DNA of 39,384 bases from CAVQMB01 sp963713445. Its GTDB lineage: Bacteria; Pseudomonadota; Gammaproteobacteria; Competibacterales; Competibacteraceae. The notes under the pieces are model-generated. The model was not told the origin of the DNA. It searched no databases and saw only the letters and a list, made by a program, of their open reading frames with translations. Of the stretch, positions 7,777 through 16,279 are shown piece by piece; the stretch's first letter is position 1, and each line of letters opens with the position of its first letter. The stretch covers positions 1-39,384 of the forward strand of contig CAVQMB010000016.1 of the NCBI GenBank assembly GCA_963713445.1. The letters run 5' to 3'. The position numbers were made by a program, and so were the translations under genes.

Positions 7777-9408
7777 ATGACCACACCCGGTCAGTACGAC
7801 CAAGACCTCGCCCCCACTGCTGCCAATCACGTGCCGCTGTCGCCGCTCAGCCTGCTGCGCCGGTCGGCCTATGTGTATCCCGATAAGGTTGCGGTCATCC
7901 ACGGCCAGCAGCGCTACAGCTACCGCGAGTTATATGAACGCTGTCGGCGGCTGGCAAGTGCGTTGCAGGGCTGGGGTGTGGGGCTGGGCGATACGGTCGC
8001 TGTGATGGCGCCCAACGTCCCGGCGCTGCTGGAGGCTCATTTTGGCGTGCCGCTGGCTGGCGCGGTGCTCAATGCACTCAATGTCCGCCTCGATGCGGCC
8101 ACCATCCGATTCATTCTGCAGCACGGCGCGGCCAGGGTGCTGATCACCGATCGCGAATTCTCGGGCGTGATCGCGCAGGCCCTGGAGGGTCTGGACAGCC
8201 CGCCGCGGGTCATCGATATCGATGACCCGCTGGCGGAGTCCGGCGAACTGCTGGGCGAGCTCGACTACGAGGCGTTTCTGGCGACCGGGGATCCGGCGTT
8301 TCCCTACCGGTTGCCGGCCGATGAGTGGCAGGCCATCGCGCTGAACTACACCTCCGGGACCACCGGCGATCCCAAGGGCGTGGTGTACCATCACCGCGGC
8401 GCGTATCTCAATGCGCTCGGCGACATGCTGACCATGAAGCTCAGCGACAACACGACGTACCTGTGGACATTGCCGATGTTCCACTGCGACGGCTGGTGTT
8501 TTACCTGGGCAGTGACCGGTGCCGCGGGTACCCACGTCTGCCTGCGCAAGGTCGATCCGACGCTCATTTTCCCGCTGATTCGCGAGCATAGCGTCAACCG
8601 CATGTGCGGTGCGCCGATCGTGCTCAACATGCTGATACATGCCCCGGAGACAGTGAAGCAGCGCTTCGATCACACCATCGAGGTGGTTACCGGCGGTGCT
8701 GCGCCGCCCAGTCAGGTGATCGCACGCATGGAGGACATGGGATTCCATGTCACCCATATGTATGGATTGACCGAAAGCTACGGGCCGGCCACCGTGTGCA
8801 TCGAAAAGCCCGACTGGCAGGCCCTGCCGCTGGCTGAGCGGGCGGCGCTGATGGCACGCCAGGGGGTCGTGCACGCCACCGCCGAGGATTGCATGATCGC
8901 GGATCCCGAAACCCTGGAGCCGGTGCCAGCCGACGGCGAGACCGTGGGCGAGCTGATGCTGCGTAGCAATACCGTAATGAAGGGCTATCTGAAGAACCCG
9001 GCGGCCACCGCCAAGGCGTTTCGCGGTGGCTGGTTTCACAGCGGCGATCTCGGCGTCATGCACCCCGACGGCTACGTGGAGGTCAAGGACCGCGCCAAGG
9101 ACATCATCATCTCCGGTGGTGAGAACATCTCCAGCCTGGAAGTGGAAGAGGTACTGTACAAGCATCCAGCGGTGATGGAGGCGGCCGTGGTGGCGCGCCC
9201 GGATGAGACCTGGGGTGAGACCCCGTGCGCTTTTGTCACGCTGCGGCCAGACGCCGGCGAGGTGGCGGCCGAAGACATTATCCAGTGGTGCCGCGACCAC
9301 ATGGCCCATTTTAAGGTGCCGCGGACGGTGGTGTTCGGTGAATTGCCGAAGACCTCAACCGGCAAGATTCAGAAGTTCGTGCTGCGCCACCGGACCCAGG
9401 ATCTGTGA
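7777..9408 (+). CDS. Acyl-CoA synthetase (AMP-forming), DmdB/AAE-like
   Basis: The 543-residue adenylate-forming ligase would activate a carboxylic acid with ATP and CoA. Motifs are in order: YTSGTTGDPKGV from residue 191, LPMFHCDGW, the YGLTESYGP block, GGWFHSGDLG near 419, the IISGGENISSLEVEEVL hinge, and the catalytic lysine K530 in PKTSTGKIQK. Overall length and the PMFHCDGWCF block resemble medium-chain and methylmercaptopropionate ligases (DmdB) and plant AAE proteins. DmdB function in DMSP demethylation is only a possibility; no dmdA or dmdC is nearby. AAGGAG lies eight bases before the ATG. The stop overlaps the start of the next gene by four bases. Confidence 0.9.
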   Translation: MTTPGQYDQDLAPTAANHVPLSPLSLLRRSAYVYPDKVAVIHGQQRYSYRELYERCRRLASALQGWGVGLGDTVAVMAPNVPALLEAHFGVPLAGAVLNALNVRLDAATIRFILQHGAARVLITDREFSGVIAQALEGLDSPPRVIDIDDPLAESGELLGELDYEAFLATGDPAFPYRLPADEWQAIALNYTSGTTGDPKGVVYHHRGAYLNALGDMLTMKLSDNTTYLWTLPMFHCDGWCFTWAVTGAAGTHVCLRKVDPTLIFPLIREHSVNRMCGAPIVLNMLIHAPETVKQRFDHTIEVVTGGAAPPSQVIARMEDMGFHVTHMYGLTESYGPATVCIEKPDWQALPLAERAALMARQGVVHATAEDCMIADPETLEPVPADGETVGELMLRSNTVMKGYLKNPAATAKAFRGGWFHSGDLGVMHPDGYVEVKDRAKDIIISGGENISSLEVEEVLYKHPAVMEAAVVARPDETWGETPCAFVTLRPDAGEVAAEDIIQWCRDHMAHFKVPRTVVFGELPKTSTGKIQKFVLRHRTQDL

Positions 9409-10169
9409 ATCCGGAACCGGTGGTGGTCGATGCCACTCTGCATGCCGCTTTCCGGACCGCCGCGGCCAGGCTGGAGAACCTGGACCAGGCGGTTTATGCG
9501 CGTTACAGCAAGGATCCGCTGGAACCAATCATCGGCCTCGGCCCGGCCCTTGCCCGGATCGGATTCTTCGGCCGTGATCCGGGCCGCGACGAGGTCCGCC
9601 ACGGCGTGCCGTTCATCGGTGCCGGTGGCCAGAAGGTGAGGGCGGCGCTATACCGGCATCTGTATCGGGAAGAGATGCCCAACTTCGATGCCTCGGTGGC
9701 GGTCGGCAAGCTGTTTTTCTGGGCCAATACTGTGGCGTACAAACCACTCGGCAACAAGCCCTGGCCGATGCGGGTTCAGAAGCACTTCCAGCCCTTGATG
9801 ACGGAGGTGTTGTTGCGGCACTGGGAGGGCCGGGATGTGATCACGCTGGGGCGAGGCGCATTCTTCTGGTTCGGTATCAATCAAAGCCGCGAGCGGCGTG
9901 CTGCACTGGATGAATTCTGGTCCAGCGACGAGCGTTTCGGCGCGGTTATAGAGATACCGCTAGCGCTCGCCGATGGCACGACGCGGACCTTTCGGCTGCA
10001 CCCGCTGCCGCACCCTTCGCCGCTGAACGCTACCTGGTATGCAAAATTCCCCGAGCTGTTGCGTGTACGTTTGAATCAGCTCGATGTGCGCACGGACAAT
10101 CTGATGCTTGGCTCAGCACCCTCTGCGGCAGCAGCAGTTGTCAGCAGCCGTCGGCGTAAACCCGGCTGA
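9405..10169 (+). CDS. Uracil-DNA glycosylase-superfamily protein
   Basis: The product has 254 residues if the GTG at 9405 is used; this GTG overlaps the acyl-CoA synthetase stop (GTGA), implying coupled translation. Residues 30-75 contain a strand ending GFFGRDPGRDEVRHGVPFIGAGG, the first uracil-DNA-glycosylase superfamily motif (GRDPG then a GxPF(I/V)GxxG loop). A later NTVAYKPLGNKPW block matches the catalytic-region N-x-x-xxxP arrangement, and HPLPHPSPLN near residue 200 matches the final H-P-S-P-L motif. Family members remove uracil from DNA, although some lack activity. The last 20 residues are alanine/serine/arginine-rich and probably disordered. The pairing with an acyl-CoA ligase looks incidental. 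Confidence 0.8.
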   Translation: MNPEPVVVDATLHAAFRTAAARLENLDQAVYARYSKDPLEPIIGLGPALARIGFFGRDPGRDEVRHGVPFIGAGGQKVRAALYRHLYREEMPNFDASVAVGKLFFWANTVAYKPLGNKPWPMRVQKHFQPLMTEVLLRHWEGRDVITLGRGAFFWFGINQSRERRAALDEFWSSDERFGAVIEIPLALADGTTRTFRLHPLPHPSPLNATWYAKFPELLRVRLNQLDVRTDNLMLGSAPSAAAAVVSSRRRKPG

Positions 10170-10255
10170 CGTGTGCGCGGATGAATGCCCCTATCAGAAA
10201 GAGGCCGCGATTGCGATTGACACTCTCGCAGCCTTCCTGGCTGGCATCAGTCTTT

Positions 10256-11047
10256 CTAGTGCAACAGCAGTTGCCCGAAACCCGGGATCGGTAAGGTATA
10301 GCCGGCGAGGCGTACCGCTTCCCAGAATAGCGCCTGGATGCTGCTGATCACCGGCTTGCCCAGTGCTCGTTCGAGCTGATCAATGACCTCCACGGCACGG
10401 ATTGCCGTGCAGGGAATGAAGATCGCCTCGGCTTCCGGACAATCAACACGTAACGCCGCCTCATAGATAGCGCGCGGGGTAAGCCGCGCCAGGTCGATCT
10501 CGCGCTCAAGATTGAACGACCGGCGTGCCACGACCTCGACGCCGTGGGTCTCCACGAACTGCATCATCGGCGCGGTGACTTCGTCGATGTAGGGGCTGAG
10601 CATCGCCACCCGGCGCACGCCGAGGCGGGCTATGCCGGAAAGCACCCCGGTGATGGGGGTGGCGCAAGGCAGTTCGGGGCGTTGCGCGCAGATGCTCGCG
10701 CGCACGGTTTCAACGCCGATGACGACACTGGCGGAGGTGCAGCTGTAGGCCAGCACGTCGAGGCGGCCGTCGGGGATTAGCAGTGAGGCGGCCTCCGCGA
10801 GCCGCGGCGCCATGTTGCCCAGTTCCTCCACGGTGCAGACACTGGCGTTGTGTACCCGGCTGACAAAGAAAGCCAGCTCGTCGGTAGGGATCATGCGCCG
10901 GAAATCACGCTCGGTGGCGTGGTCCGATGCCAGCACGATCAGTCCGATTCGATAGCGCCCGGGGCCGTCGTCAAACTCGGTCAGCAATGCACCGTCCACG
11001 GCCCAGTCGGAGGGCGCGGGCGGATCGATCGCAATTGTCGTTGTCAT
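10256..11047 (-). CDS. Asp/Glu racemase-superfamily protein, maleate isomerase/EutA-like
   Basis: The product is about 263 residues. The fold is the Asp/Glu racemase/arylmalonate decarboxylase/maleate isomerase group, with the paired cysteine loops SCTSASVVIG (first active-site Cys) and FIPCTAIRAVEVID (second). The closing GKPVISSIQALFWEAVR helix is typical of the maleate isomerase and EutA (ectoine utilisation) branches. A racemase or isomerase role on a dicarboxylate or ectoine-derived acid is likely but unproven. I chose the ATG at 11047, with AGAGGA just upstream, over the GTG seven codons earlier. It is the last gene of the Pot-type importer operon (59 bases from potA to here), so the enzyme probably handles the imported compound. 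Confidence 0.78.
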   Translation of the reverse strand: MTTTIAIDPPAPSDWAVDGALLTEFDDGPGRYRIGLIVLASDHATERDFRRMIPTDELAFFVSRVHNASVCTVEELGNMAPRLAEAASLLIPDGRLDVLAYSCTSASVVIGVETVRASICAQRPELPCATPITGVLSGIARLGVRRVAMLSPYIDEVTAPMMQFVETHGVEVVARRSFNLEREIDLARLTPRAIYEAALRVDCPEAEAIFIPCTAIRAVEVIDQLERALGKPVISSIQALFWEAVRLAGYTLPIPGFGQLLLH

Positions 11048-11106
11048 TTCGTCCTCTACAGGAGACACAGCCGGCCCGGCGGCGGCGATGGAGATTCAGA
11101 CTGAGA

Positions 11107-12231
11107 TCACTGCTCCGCCGCGCGTGGCAGCACGATGCAGTCCTCACGCCGGAAGGCCAAGGCAACCGTGCTTCCCCGTTCCGGCGCGGGCTGGCCCTTG
11201 TACTTCTCCACCGCCGACAAGAGCTGTCCGCCCGGCAGTTCGACGGCGAGATAGACATCAGCGCCCATTGGCGTCACATCCCTCACAATCCCTTTTAACT
11301 GGTTGTTGAGGCCCGCTGGGTCGCCGGCATTCCCATCCTTCAACCCGGTGACTTCGATGCGCTCGGGGCGCACGCACAAGTCGCAGGGCTGCTGTCCTCC
11401 CTGCCAGGCGATGTTTAACTCGATACCGTCATCGGTGCGTAGTCGCCCGGCACCGTCGCCGTTGGCTGGCGCGGCAATGCCCGAGAACCAGTTGGAGCGG
11501 CCGATGAACTCGGCCACGAACCGGTTGGCGGGCGTGTCATAGATCTCGGTCGGCGAGCCGCGCTGCATGATTTTCCCGGCATGCATGACCACGATATGTT
11601 CGGCCAGGCTCATGGCCTCCTCCTGGTCATGGGTGACCACGATGGTGGTGCAGTGTGCCGCATTCAGAATCCGCTTGAGCTCGAATTGCAGTTCCTGGCG
11701 CAGTTTGGCATCCAGCGCCGAGAGCGGCTCGTCCAGCAGCAGCACCGAGGGCGAGGTCGCCAGCGCCCGCGCCAGGGCAACGCGTTGCTGCTGGCCACCG
11801 CTGAGCTTTCCCGGGCGCTGGGCGGCGAACCGTTGCAGGCCCACCAGTTCCAGCATCTCGCCCACCCGGTCTTTGATTTTCGCCCGCGGGTAGCCTCGAT
11901 TGCGCAGCCCGTAGGCCACGTTCTGTTCCACGCTCATGTGCGGGAACAGGGCATAGTCCTGAAACACCAGCCCGACGTTTCTTTCATACGGGCGCTTGCC
12001 AACGACATCGACACCGTCGATCAGGAGTCGACCCTGATCGGGGGTCTCGAAGCCCGCGATCAACCGCAGTGTGGTGGTCTTACCGCAGCCGCTAGGGCCC
12101 AGCAGCGAGATGCTCTGGCCCTTTTCGACGCTCAGCGACAAATCCTGCACGGCGGTCAGCCGCCCGAACCGCTTCTCTACGTTCTCTAGTATGACTGCTT
12201 GTTGTGGGTTCATCAGTCTGTCAGCCGCCAT
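11107..12231 (-). CDS. potA: ABC importer ATPase, PotA-type
   Basis: The 374-residue ATPase powers a polyamine/iron/thiamine-class importer. It has Walker A GPSGCGKTT, the Q-loop GLVFQDYALFP, signature LSGGQQQRVALARAL, Walker B VLLLDEP, and the VTHDQEEAM switch histidine. A C-terminal TOBE/OB region from about residue 245 marks the PotA/MalK-like subgroup. The ATG at 12231 is preferred because AAGGA lies just upstream. This start overlaps the end of the permease gene by 11 bases, so translation is coupled. It works with the two permeases and the binding protein encoded upstream on the same transcript. The symbol denotes the family; putrescine or spermidine as substrate is not shown. Confidence 0.9.
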   Translation of the reverse strand: MAADRLMNPQQAVILENVEKRFGRLTAVQDLSLSVEKGQSISLLGPSGCGKTTTLRLIAGFETPDQGRLLIDGVDVVGKRPYERNVGLVFQDYALFPHMSVEQNVAYGLRNRGYPRAKIKDRVGEMLELVGLQRFAAQRPGKLSGGQQQRVALARALATSPSVLLLDEPLSALDAKLRQELQFELKRILNAAHCTTIVVTHDQEEAMSLAEHIVVMHAGKIMQRGSPTEIYDTPANRFVAEFIGRSNWFSGIAAPANGDGAGRLRTDDGIELNIAWQGGQQPCDLCVRPERIEVTGLKDGNAGDPAGLNNQLKGIVRDVTPMGADVYLAVELPGGQLLSAVEKYKGQPAPERGSTVALAFRREDCIVLPRAAEQ

Positions 12232-13042
12232 AGGTTCCTTGTCCGACCACCCGGTCCATACCGACCAGGCGGTCCAGAATGAGGATGAGCACCACCGTCA
12301 GACCCAGCAGCATCACGGCCGCGGCGGCAATGGTCAGGTTGAAATTCGAACGCATCATGCTGATCAGCGCGATGGGCAGCGAGTAGACCTTGGTGGTCGT
12401 CAGGAACATGCTCGCCGCAACCTCGTCCATGGAGAACGCGAAGGCGAAGACTCCACCGGCGATGATGCCGGTCTTGGCCAGTGGCAGGGTAATGTCGAAG
12501 AACGCCTTACGCTGGTTGGCGCCCAGGCTGAGCGCCGCCTCCTCGAGGGTAGGACTGATGCCGGCCAGTCCGGCTAATGACGAGCGGATGGTGAAGGGCA
12601 GCGTGATGATCACGTGGCCCGCTAGCAGCCTCACCACGCCGTTGCTGATGTGCAGCTTGGAGAGGAACATCAGCAGCGAAAACCCCACCACTACGCCGCC
12701 CACCACCATAGGCGACATAAACGCCGACGACAGCAGCGCCTTACCCGGGAAGTCGTAACGATCGAGGGCTACCGCAACGGCCGTCCCGGCCGAGGTCGAG
12801 ATTAGCGTGGCGAGTACCGCCAGCAGCAGGCTCACTTTCAGGCCCGTGATGTAGTAGGAGTCGGCAAAGAAGCTGCTGTACCACTGGGTGGAGAAGCTGT
12901 GCGGCGGGAACGGCGTCATGTAGCTGGCGCCGTCGAAGGACATGGCGATGGCCACCAGGATCGGCAGTATCAGCAGTATCGCGGTCGCCAGCAGGACGGC
13001 GCCGAGCAGCACCAGCGCCACACTATCGGAGAGGCGTTTCAT
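12221..13042 (-). CDS. potC: ABC importer permease, PotC-type
   Basis: The 273-residue inner-membrane permease has six predicted membrane helices and the cytoplasmic EAA loop EEAALSLGANQRKAFFDITLPLAKTGI, which docks onto the ATPase. I start it at the ATG at 13042, which overlaps the stop of the first permease by one base (TAATG). The open frame extends 67 codons further upstream, but those codons are a shadow of the other permease. The N-terminus has the basic MKR start followed by a long hydrophobic helix, as usual for PotC. It pairs with the next gene as a heterodimeric channel. Confidence 0.9.
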   Translation of the reverse strand: MKRLSDSVALVLLGAVLLATAILLILPILVAIAMSFDGASYMTPFPPHSFSTQWYSSFFADSYYITGLKVSLLLAVLATLISTSAGTAVAVALDRYDFPGKALLSSAFMSPMVVGGVVVGFSLLMFLSKLHISNGVVRLLAGHVIITLPFTIRSSLAGLAGISPTLEEAALSLGANQRKAFFDITLPLAKTGIIAGGVFAFAFSMDEVAASMFLTTTKVYSLPIALISMMRSNFNLTIAAAAVMLLGLTVVLILILDRLVGMDRVVGQGTYGG

Positions 13043-13896
13043 TAAGCCGCGCCTCCCGGCTCGCGGTAGGCAAACCGCGTTACCGCATACACCAGCAGGA
13101 GCGAAACCACTACCATGATCACGGCCATAGCGGCACCGCTGGGATAGTCGGCCACCAGGCTGAAGCGGTTGAAGATGAGATTGGTCACGAACAGCAAACG
13201 TCCGCGCCCCAGGATCATCGGGATCACGAAAGCGCTGATGCACAGCGTATAGCTGATCAGGAAGGCCTCGACCAGGCCCTTCTTTGCCAGTGGCACGGTT
13301 ACCGACAAGTGGGCCTTCCAGCGCGGTGCGCCCAGCGCCTCGGCGGCATCGGTGAGGCGCGGATTAATGTTCTGTATGGTGCCGATCAGAACCAGCGCCG
13401 ACATCGGAATCACGTAATGCAGCAGGCCGGCAATGGTGACCAGCTCGATCATCAACCCGCCGTTGGGATTGAGACCCAGAGACCGGGCCAATGGCATCAG
13501 GAAACCAATCGGGCCGAAGGTGAGCGCGAGCGAGTACACCCGCACCAGCGCGCTCAAGAACATGACCATCACCAGAAAACTGACCAGCAGCTTTCTTTTC
13601 CAGCCGGTCGGCAGGCGCGCCACGATATAGGCAATGGGGAAGCCGACCGCCAGGGCAATGGCGGTCGCGATGAAGCTTATCCAGAAGGTCTGGAAAAAGT
13701 AGTACAGATAGGCGTGGTTAAAAAGCTGTAGGTAGTTTTTGAAGGTGAACGGGGCATTCGCTGCGGCCCCGATCTGACCGGGCGTGAACAGCTTGAAGCT
13801 TACCAACACCGTGTTGAGCAGAGGCAGCACCAGCAGGGCAAGCAGCAGCACCACGCCCGGCAACAATAGCCAGGTGGTCGTTCGGTCAAATTTCAT
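13042..13896 (-). CDS. potB: ABC importer permease, PotB-type
   Basis: The 284-residue inner-membrane permease has six hydrophobic segments and the EAA loop DAAEALGAPRWKAHLSVTVPLAKKGL about 95 residues from the C-terminus. Its N-terminal MKFDRTTTWLLLPGVVLLLALLV-type helix and long periplasmic loop before the third helix fit the PotB/larger-permease half of the pair. A 112-base GC-rich spacer (13897-14008), containing short GGCC palindromes, separates it from the binding-protein gene. Such a spacer could lower permease expression relative to the binding protein; I see no clear U-tract terminator there. Confidence 0.9.
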   Translation of the reverse strand: MKFDRTTTWLLLPGVVLLLALLVLPLLNTVLVSFKLFTPGQIGAAANAPFTFKNYLQLFNHAYLYYFFQTFWISFIATAIALAVGFPIAYIVARLPTGWKRKLLVSFLVMVMFLSALVRVYSLALTFGPIGFLMPLARSLGLNPNGGLMIELVTIAGLLHYVIPMSALVLIGTIQNINPRLTDAAEALGAPRWKAHLSVTVPLAKKGLVEAFLISYTLCISAFVIPMILGRGRLLFVTNLIFNRFSLVADYPSGAAMAVIMVVVSLLLVYAVTRFAYREPGGAA

Positions 13897-14008
13897 GGTA
13901 GCTGCAATGCCTCCTCAAACCGCTGGTGTCACCCCGAACAGCAACTGGCCGCCGGCCGCGGGCCGCTGGCACACTCGGGCCACGTAGCCAGCGTCCATGC
14001 GGTGCGAC

Positions 14009-15106
14009 TCAGGCGCCGAGCAGTGGCACGATTTCGGTTTCGAAACGTTTCTGCCACCCATCGACCTGCTTGGAGATGTAGCCGTAATCCGGCCGGTAGC
14101 TAAACTTCTTCAGCTCGCTTTCCGTGAACACCATGTATTTCAGGTCCTTCAGCGGCTTGGCGTTGGCATTGGTCGGGGCCTCGACAATGCCGTCGTTGAG
14201 CAGCTGGTTCATCGGTGGCGACATGGCGAAATTAATGAAATCCATGACTGCTTTCTTCTGCTTGGTGCCCTTCATCACGCACCAGCCTTCAGTGAACAGG
14301 TAGAACTTCATACCTGGCTGGTCGGGCACCTTGGTCAGGAACTCGCAGGGGAAATGCTTGGCGACATTGCCCCACGGGCCGGCATTCCAGAATCCGGCTG
14401 ACACCTGACCGGTGGTCATCGCGTTGATGAACTCCTGCTCGGCGTGTGCTACCAGGCCAATGTTACCGCTCTTGGCGAGCTTCTTCATGAAGTCCCAGGC
14501 CGGTTCCATGTCATGCTCGCTGCCGCCGCCATGCAGCGCCAGGGCAATCATCTGCAGGTTCTCGTTTTCGAGCGGTGCCGGCCAGCAAAGCTGACCTTTC
14601 AACTTAGGATTGAGCAGGTCGTCGATGGTTTCTATCTTGACCGGGCAGGTGTCTTTGCGATATCCGAAGAAGGCGCCAGAGATGCTTCGCGGCACCGATT
14701 TCCAGTTGCCGGCCTTGTCCTTGATGACGAGGTCTTCGGGCACGTTCTTGAGATTGGGCACGTCGGCCGCCGTTATGGTTTCCAACCAGTCCTCACGGAT
14801 CATGGTGTCGAAAACCGGGTCCCAGCTCGCCAGAAGGTCGTATTGCGGATGCGGCCATTGCGCCTTGATCTTTGGCAGAATCGAGGCCGCGCCTCCGGTA
14901 TAGAGCACCCAGTCGATATCGGCCTTACCCCACTTGGCCGCGATCTCCTTCGCCGCTTTGATATATGGGCCACCCCACTCTACGGCCGTGAAGCTGGACT
15001 CGCTGGCGCGGGCATCCCGAATGCCCGGCAGCGTGGCGGCCAGTCCGGCGGCGGCTACACCGGCAGCGCCCTGGAGAAAGTGCCTTCTTTTCATCGTGAT
15101 GCTCAT
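14009..15106 (-). CDS. potD: Periplasmic substrate-binding protein, PotD-type, Tat signal
   Basis: The 365-residue product is the extracytoplasmic binding protein of the importer. Residues 7-11 are RRHFL within MKRRHFLQG, a twin-arginine signal, followed by an alanine-rich hydrophobic stretch and an ARA cleavage-type site near residue 33. Tat export suggests folding or cofactor binding before secretion. The mature part (AVEWGGPYIKAAKEIAAKWGK onward) matches the group 1/PotD-like solute-binding fold. Its C-terminal WQKRFETEIVPL helix is common among spermidine/putrescine and related organic-cation binders. GAGGAGGA lies about ten bases upstream of the ATG. It is first in its operon, behind a strong promoter and a palindromic operator. 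Confidence 0.9.
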   Translation of the reverse strand: MSITMKRRHFLQGAAGVAAAGLAATLPGIRDARASESSFTAVEWGGPYIKAAKEIAAKWGKADIDWVLYTGGAASILPKIKAQWPHPQYDLLASWDPVFDTMIREDWLETITAADVPNLKNVPEDLVIKDKAGNWKSVPRSISGAFFGYRKDTCPVKIETIDDLLNPKLKGQLCWPAPLENENLQMIALALHGGGSEHDMEPAWDFMKKLAKSGNIGLVAHAEQEFINAMTTGQVSAGFWNAGPWGNVAKHFPCEFLTKVPDQPGMKFYLFTEGWCVMKGTKQKKAVMDFINFAMSPPMNQLLNDGIVEAPTNANAKPLKDLKYMVFTESELKKFSYRPDYGYISKQVDGWQKRFETEIVPLLGA

Positions 15107-15295
15107 TGCTCATCCTCCTCAAGCGATCAGAAATACGAGGGCCCCGTGGTTCACGCTGCGCCCACTGGGACCTTCACCCGCAGTGGTGTCGCTGAACCTG
15201 TGCCCATGGATGCCGCTGACAATCCGCCGTGAGCTGGCCTTATTCGGTCTGGCCACGACGCGCCATCGCAACGGACGGGCGGGCCGAAAACAACA

Positions 15296-15314
15296 TGTGT
15301 ACATGCTGTACACA
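15296..15314. promoter_or_regulatory. Perfect palindrome, likely GntR operator
   Basis: TGTGTACA-TGC-TGTACACA is a perfect 8+3+8 inverted repeat. It lies about 8 to 26 bases downstream of the inferred start point of the pot operon, and about 130 bases upstream of the divergent GntR-family gene. Regulators of this family usually bind short palindromes next to their own gene, so repression by roadblock is the natural reading. Binding is inference. Confidence 0.7.
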
Positions 15315-15328
15315 GCTTGTTTGTTGCT

Positions 15329-15357
15329 GTATAACACCTCCATGAACCCCGGGTCAA
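15329..15357 (-). promoter_or_regulatory. Sigma70-type promoter of the pot-type operon
   Basis: On the minus strand TTGACC (15352-15357) and TTATAC (15329-15334) are separated by exactly 17 bases. Transcription would start near 15322 and leave a leader of roughly 215 bases before the binding-protein ATG, with the palindrome inside the early leader. The leader has no other recognised feature. Confidence 0.65.
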
Positions 15358-15445
15358 GCAGCGCCGAAGAATATTAATAATGCAGTCTGCGAGCGGGTGG
15401 CAGATAAGTTGTCGTCATGTTAACAATGGCAATGTCAGGTGACCA

Positions 15446-16192
15446 ATGGCGCCAGCAGACAGGCGCTCCGGCTCGGGCGCTAATCGAGCTATAGCCGCCA
15501 AAAAGCGAACACAGACCGTTCGCGCGGAGGCGCCGCGAGAAACGGTAGCGTCGCGCTACCAACGGATCTACAAAGCCATTCGTGAGCGGATCTCGCTGCT
15601 CCAGTATCCACCCGGAACGGTACTGAGCGAAGCGACCATCGCGGCGGAATTCGGGGTCAGCCGGACACCGGTGCGCCGGGTGTTGCAGCGACTCGATTTC
15701 GAGGGATTGGTCACCATAAAGAATGGCGTCGGGACCATCGTCACCGACATCGATCTCAAGACCTTCAAAGAACTCTACGACTTGCGGATGCGGCTTATCG
15801 AGCTAATCGGCGAGCTCTCGCCGCGGCAACCGAGCGCTGACAATATCCGCCGGGTCGAAGCATTGCTCAAGCGCGCACACCAGCTCAAAGCCAGCCGCGA
15901 CGTGGAGGAATACGCCCGCATCTGCAACGAACTCGGCGAATGTATTCTTGAGCTGATCGGCAGCGCCCCGCTTCGGGAAATCACCGAGATGTTCTACTAC
16001 CGGGCGGCGAGGACTTGGCTGACGTTTCTCCCGAACGTCGAGTGGCCGGAGGTGGCGGAAGCGCTCGAGGCCGAGGTGAGGGAAATTCTCGAAGCCATGC
16101 GCAGTGGCGATATTAAGAGCGTAAGCCAAATCCGGCGCCAGCACTTTTATCAGTTACTGATGCGCATGGGGGACTTCATCAGCCGCCACTGA
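15446..16192 (+). CDS. GntR-family transcriptional regulator (FCD domain)
   Basis: The 248-residue DNA-binding repressor or activator has a winged helix-turn-helix at about residues 37-100. It includes YKAIRERI, PGTVLSEATIAAEFGVSRTPVRRVLQRL and the EGLVTIKNGVGTIV wing. An all-helical FCD effector domain follows (LYDLRMRLIELIGE onward), as in the FadR subfamily. Effectors of this group are usually small carboxylates or amino acids held by a metal and histidines. A basic extension of about 30 residues precedes the domain, so initiation could be further in. The gene is divergent from the importer operon and faces a perfect palindrome, so it very likely controls importer expression. Confidence 0.87.
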   Translation: MAPADRRSGSGANRAIAAKKRTQTVRAEAPRETVASRYQRIYKAIRERISLLQYPPGTVLSEATIAAEFGVSRTPVRRVLQRLDFEGLVTIKNGVGTIVTDIDLKTFKELYDLRMRLIELIGELSPRQPSADNIRRVEALLKRAHQLKASRDVEEYARICNELGECILELIGSAPLREITEMFYYRAARTWLTFLPNVEWPEVAEALEAEVREILEAMRSGDIKSVSQIRRQHFYQLLMRMGDFISRH

Positions 16193-16279
16193 TGCGCCCG
16201 ACGCAACCTTGTTCGATTATCTGGGTTTTAAGCATCGCGGGGCCGTGCCCAGAGCCTGCTTACCCGATAGCCGTAACTA

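Noticed and set aside
7930..9309. A 459-codon minus-strand open frame
   Set aside because: It lies wholly antisense to the acyl-CoA synthetase, which has every family motif; its product is histidine/arginine-rich, as expected of a GC-rich shadow.
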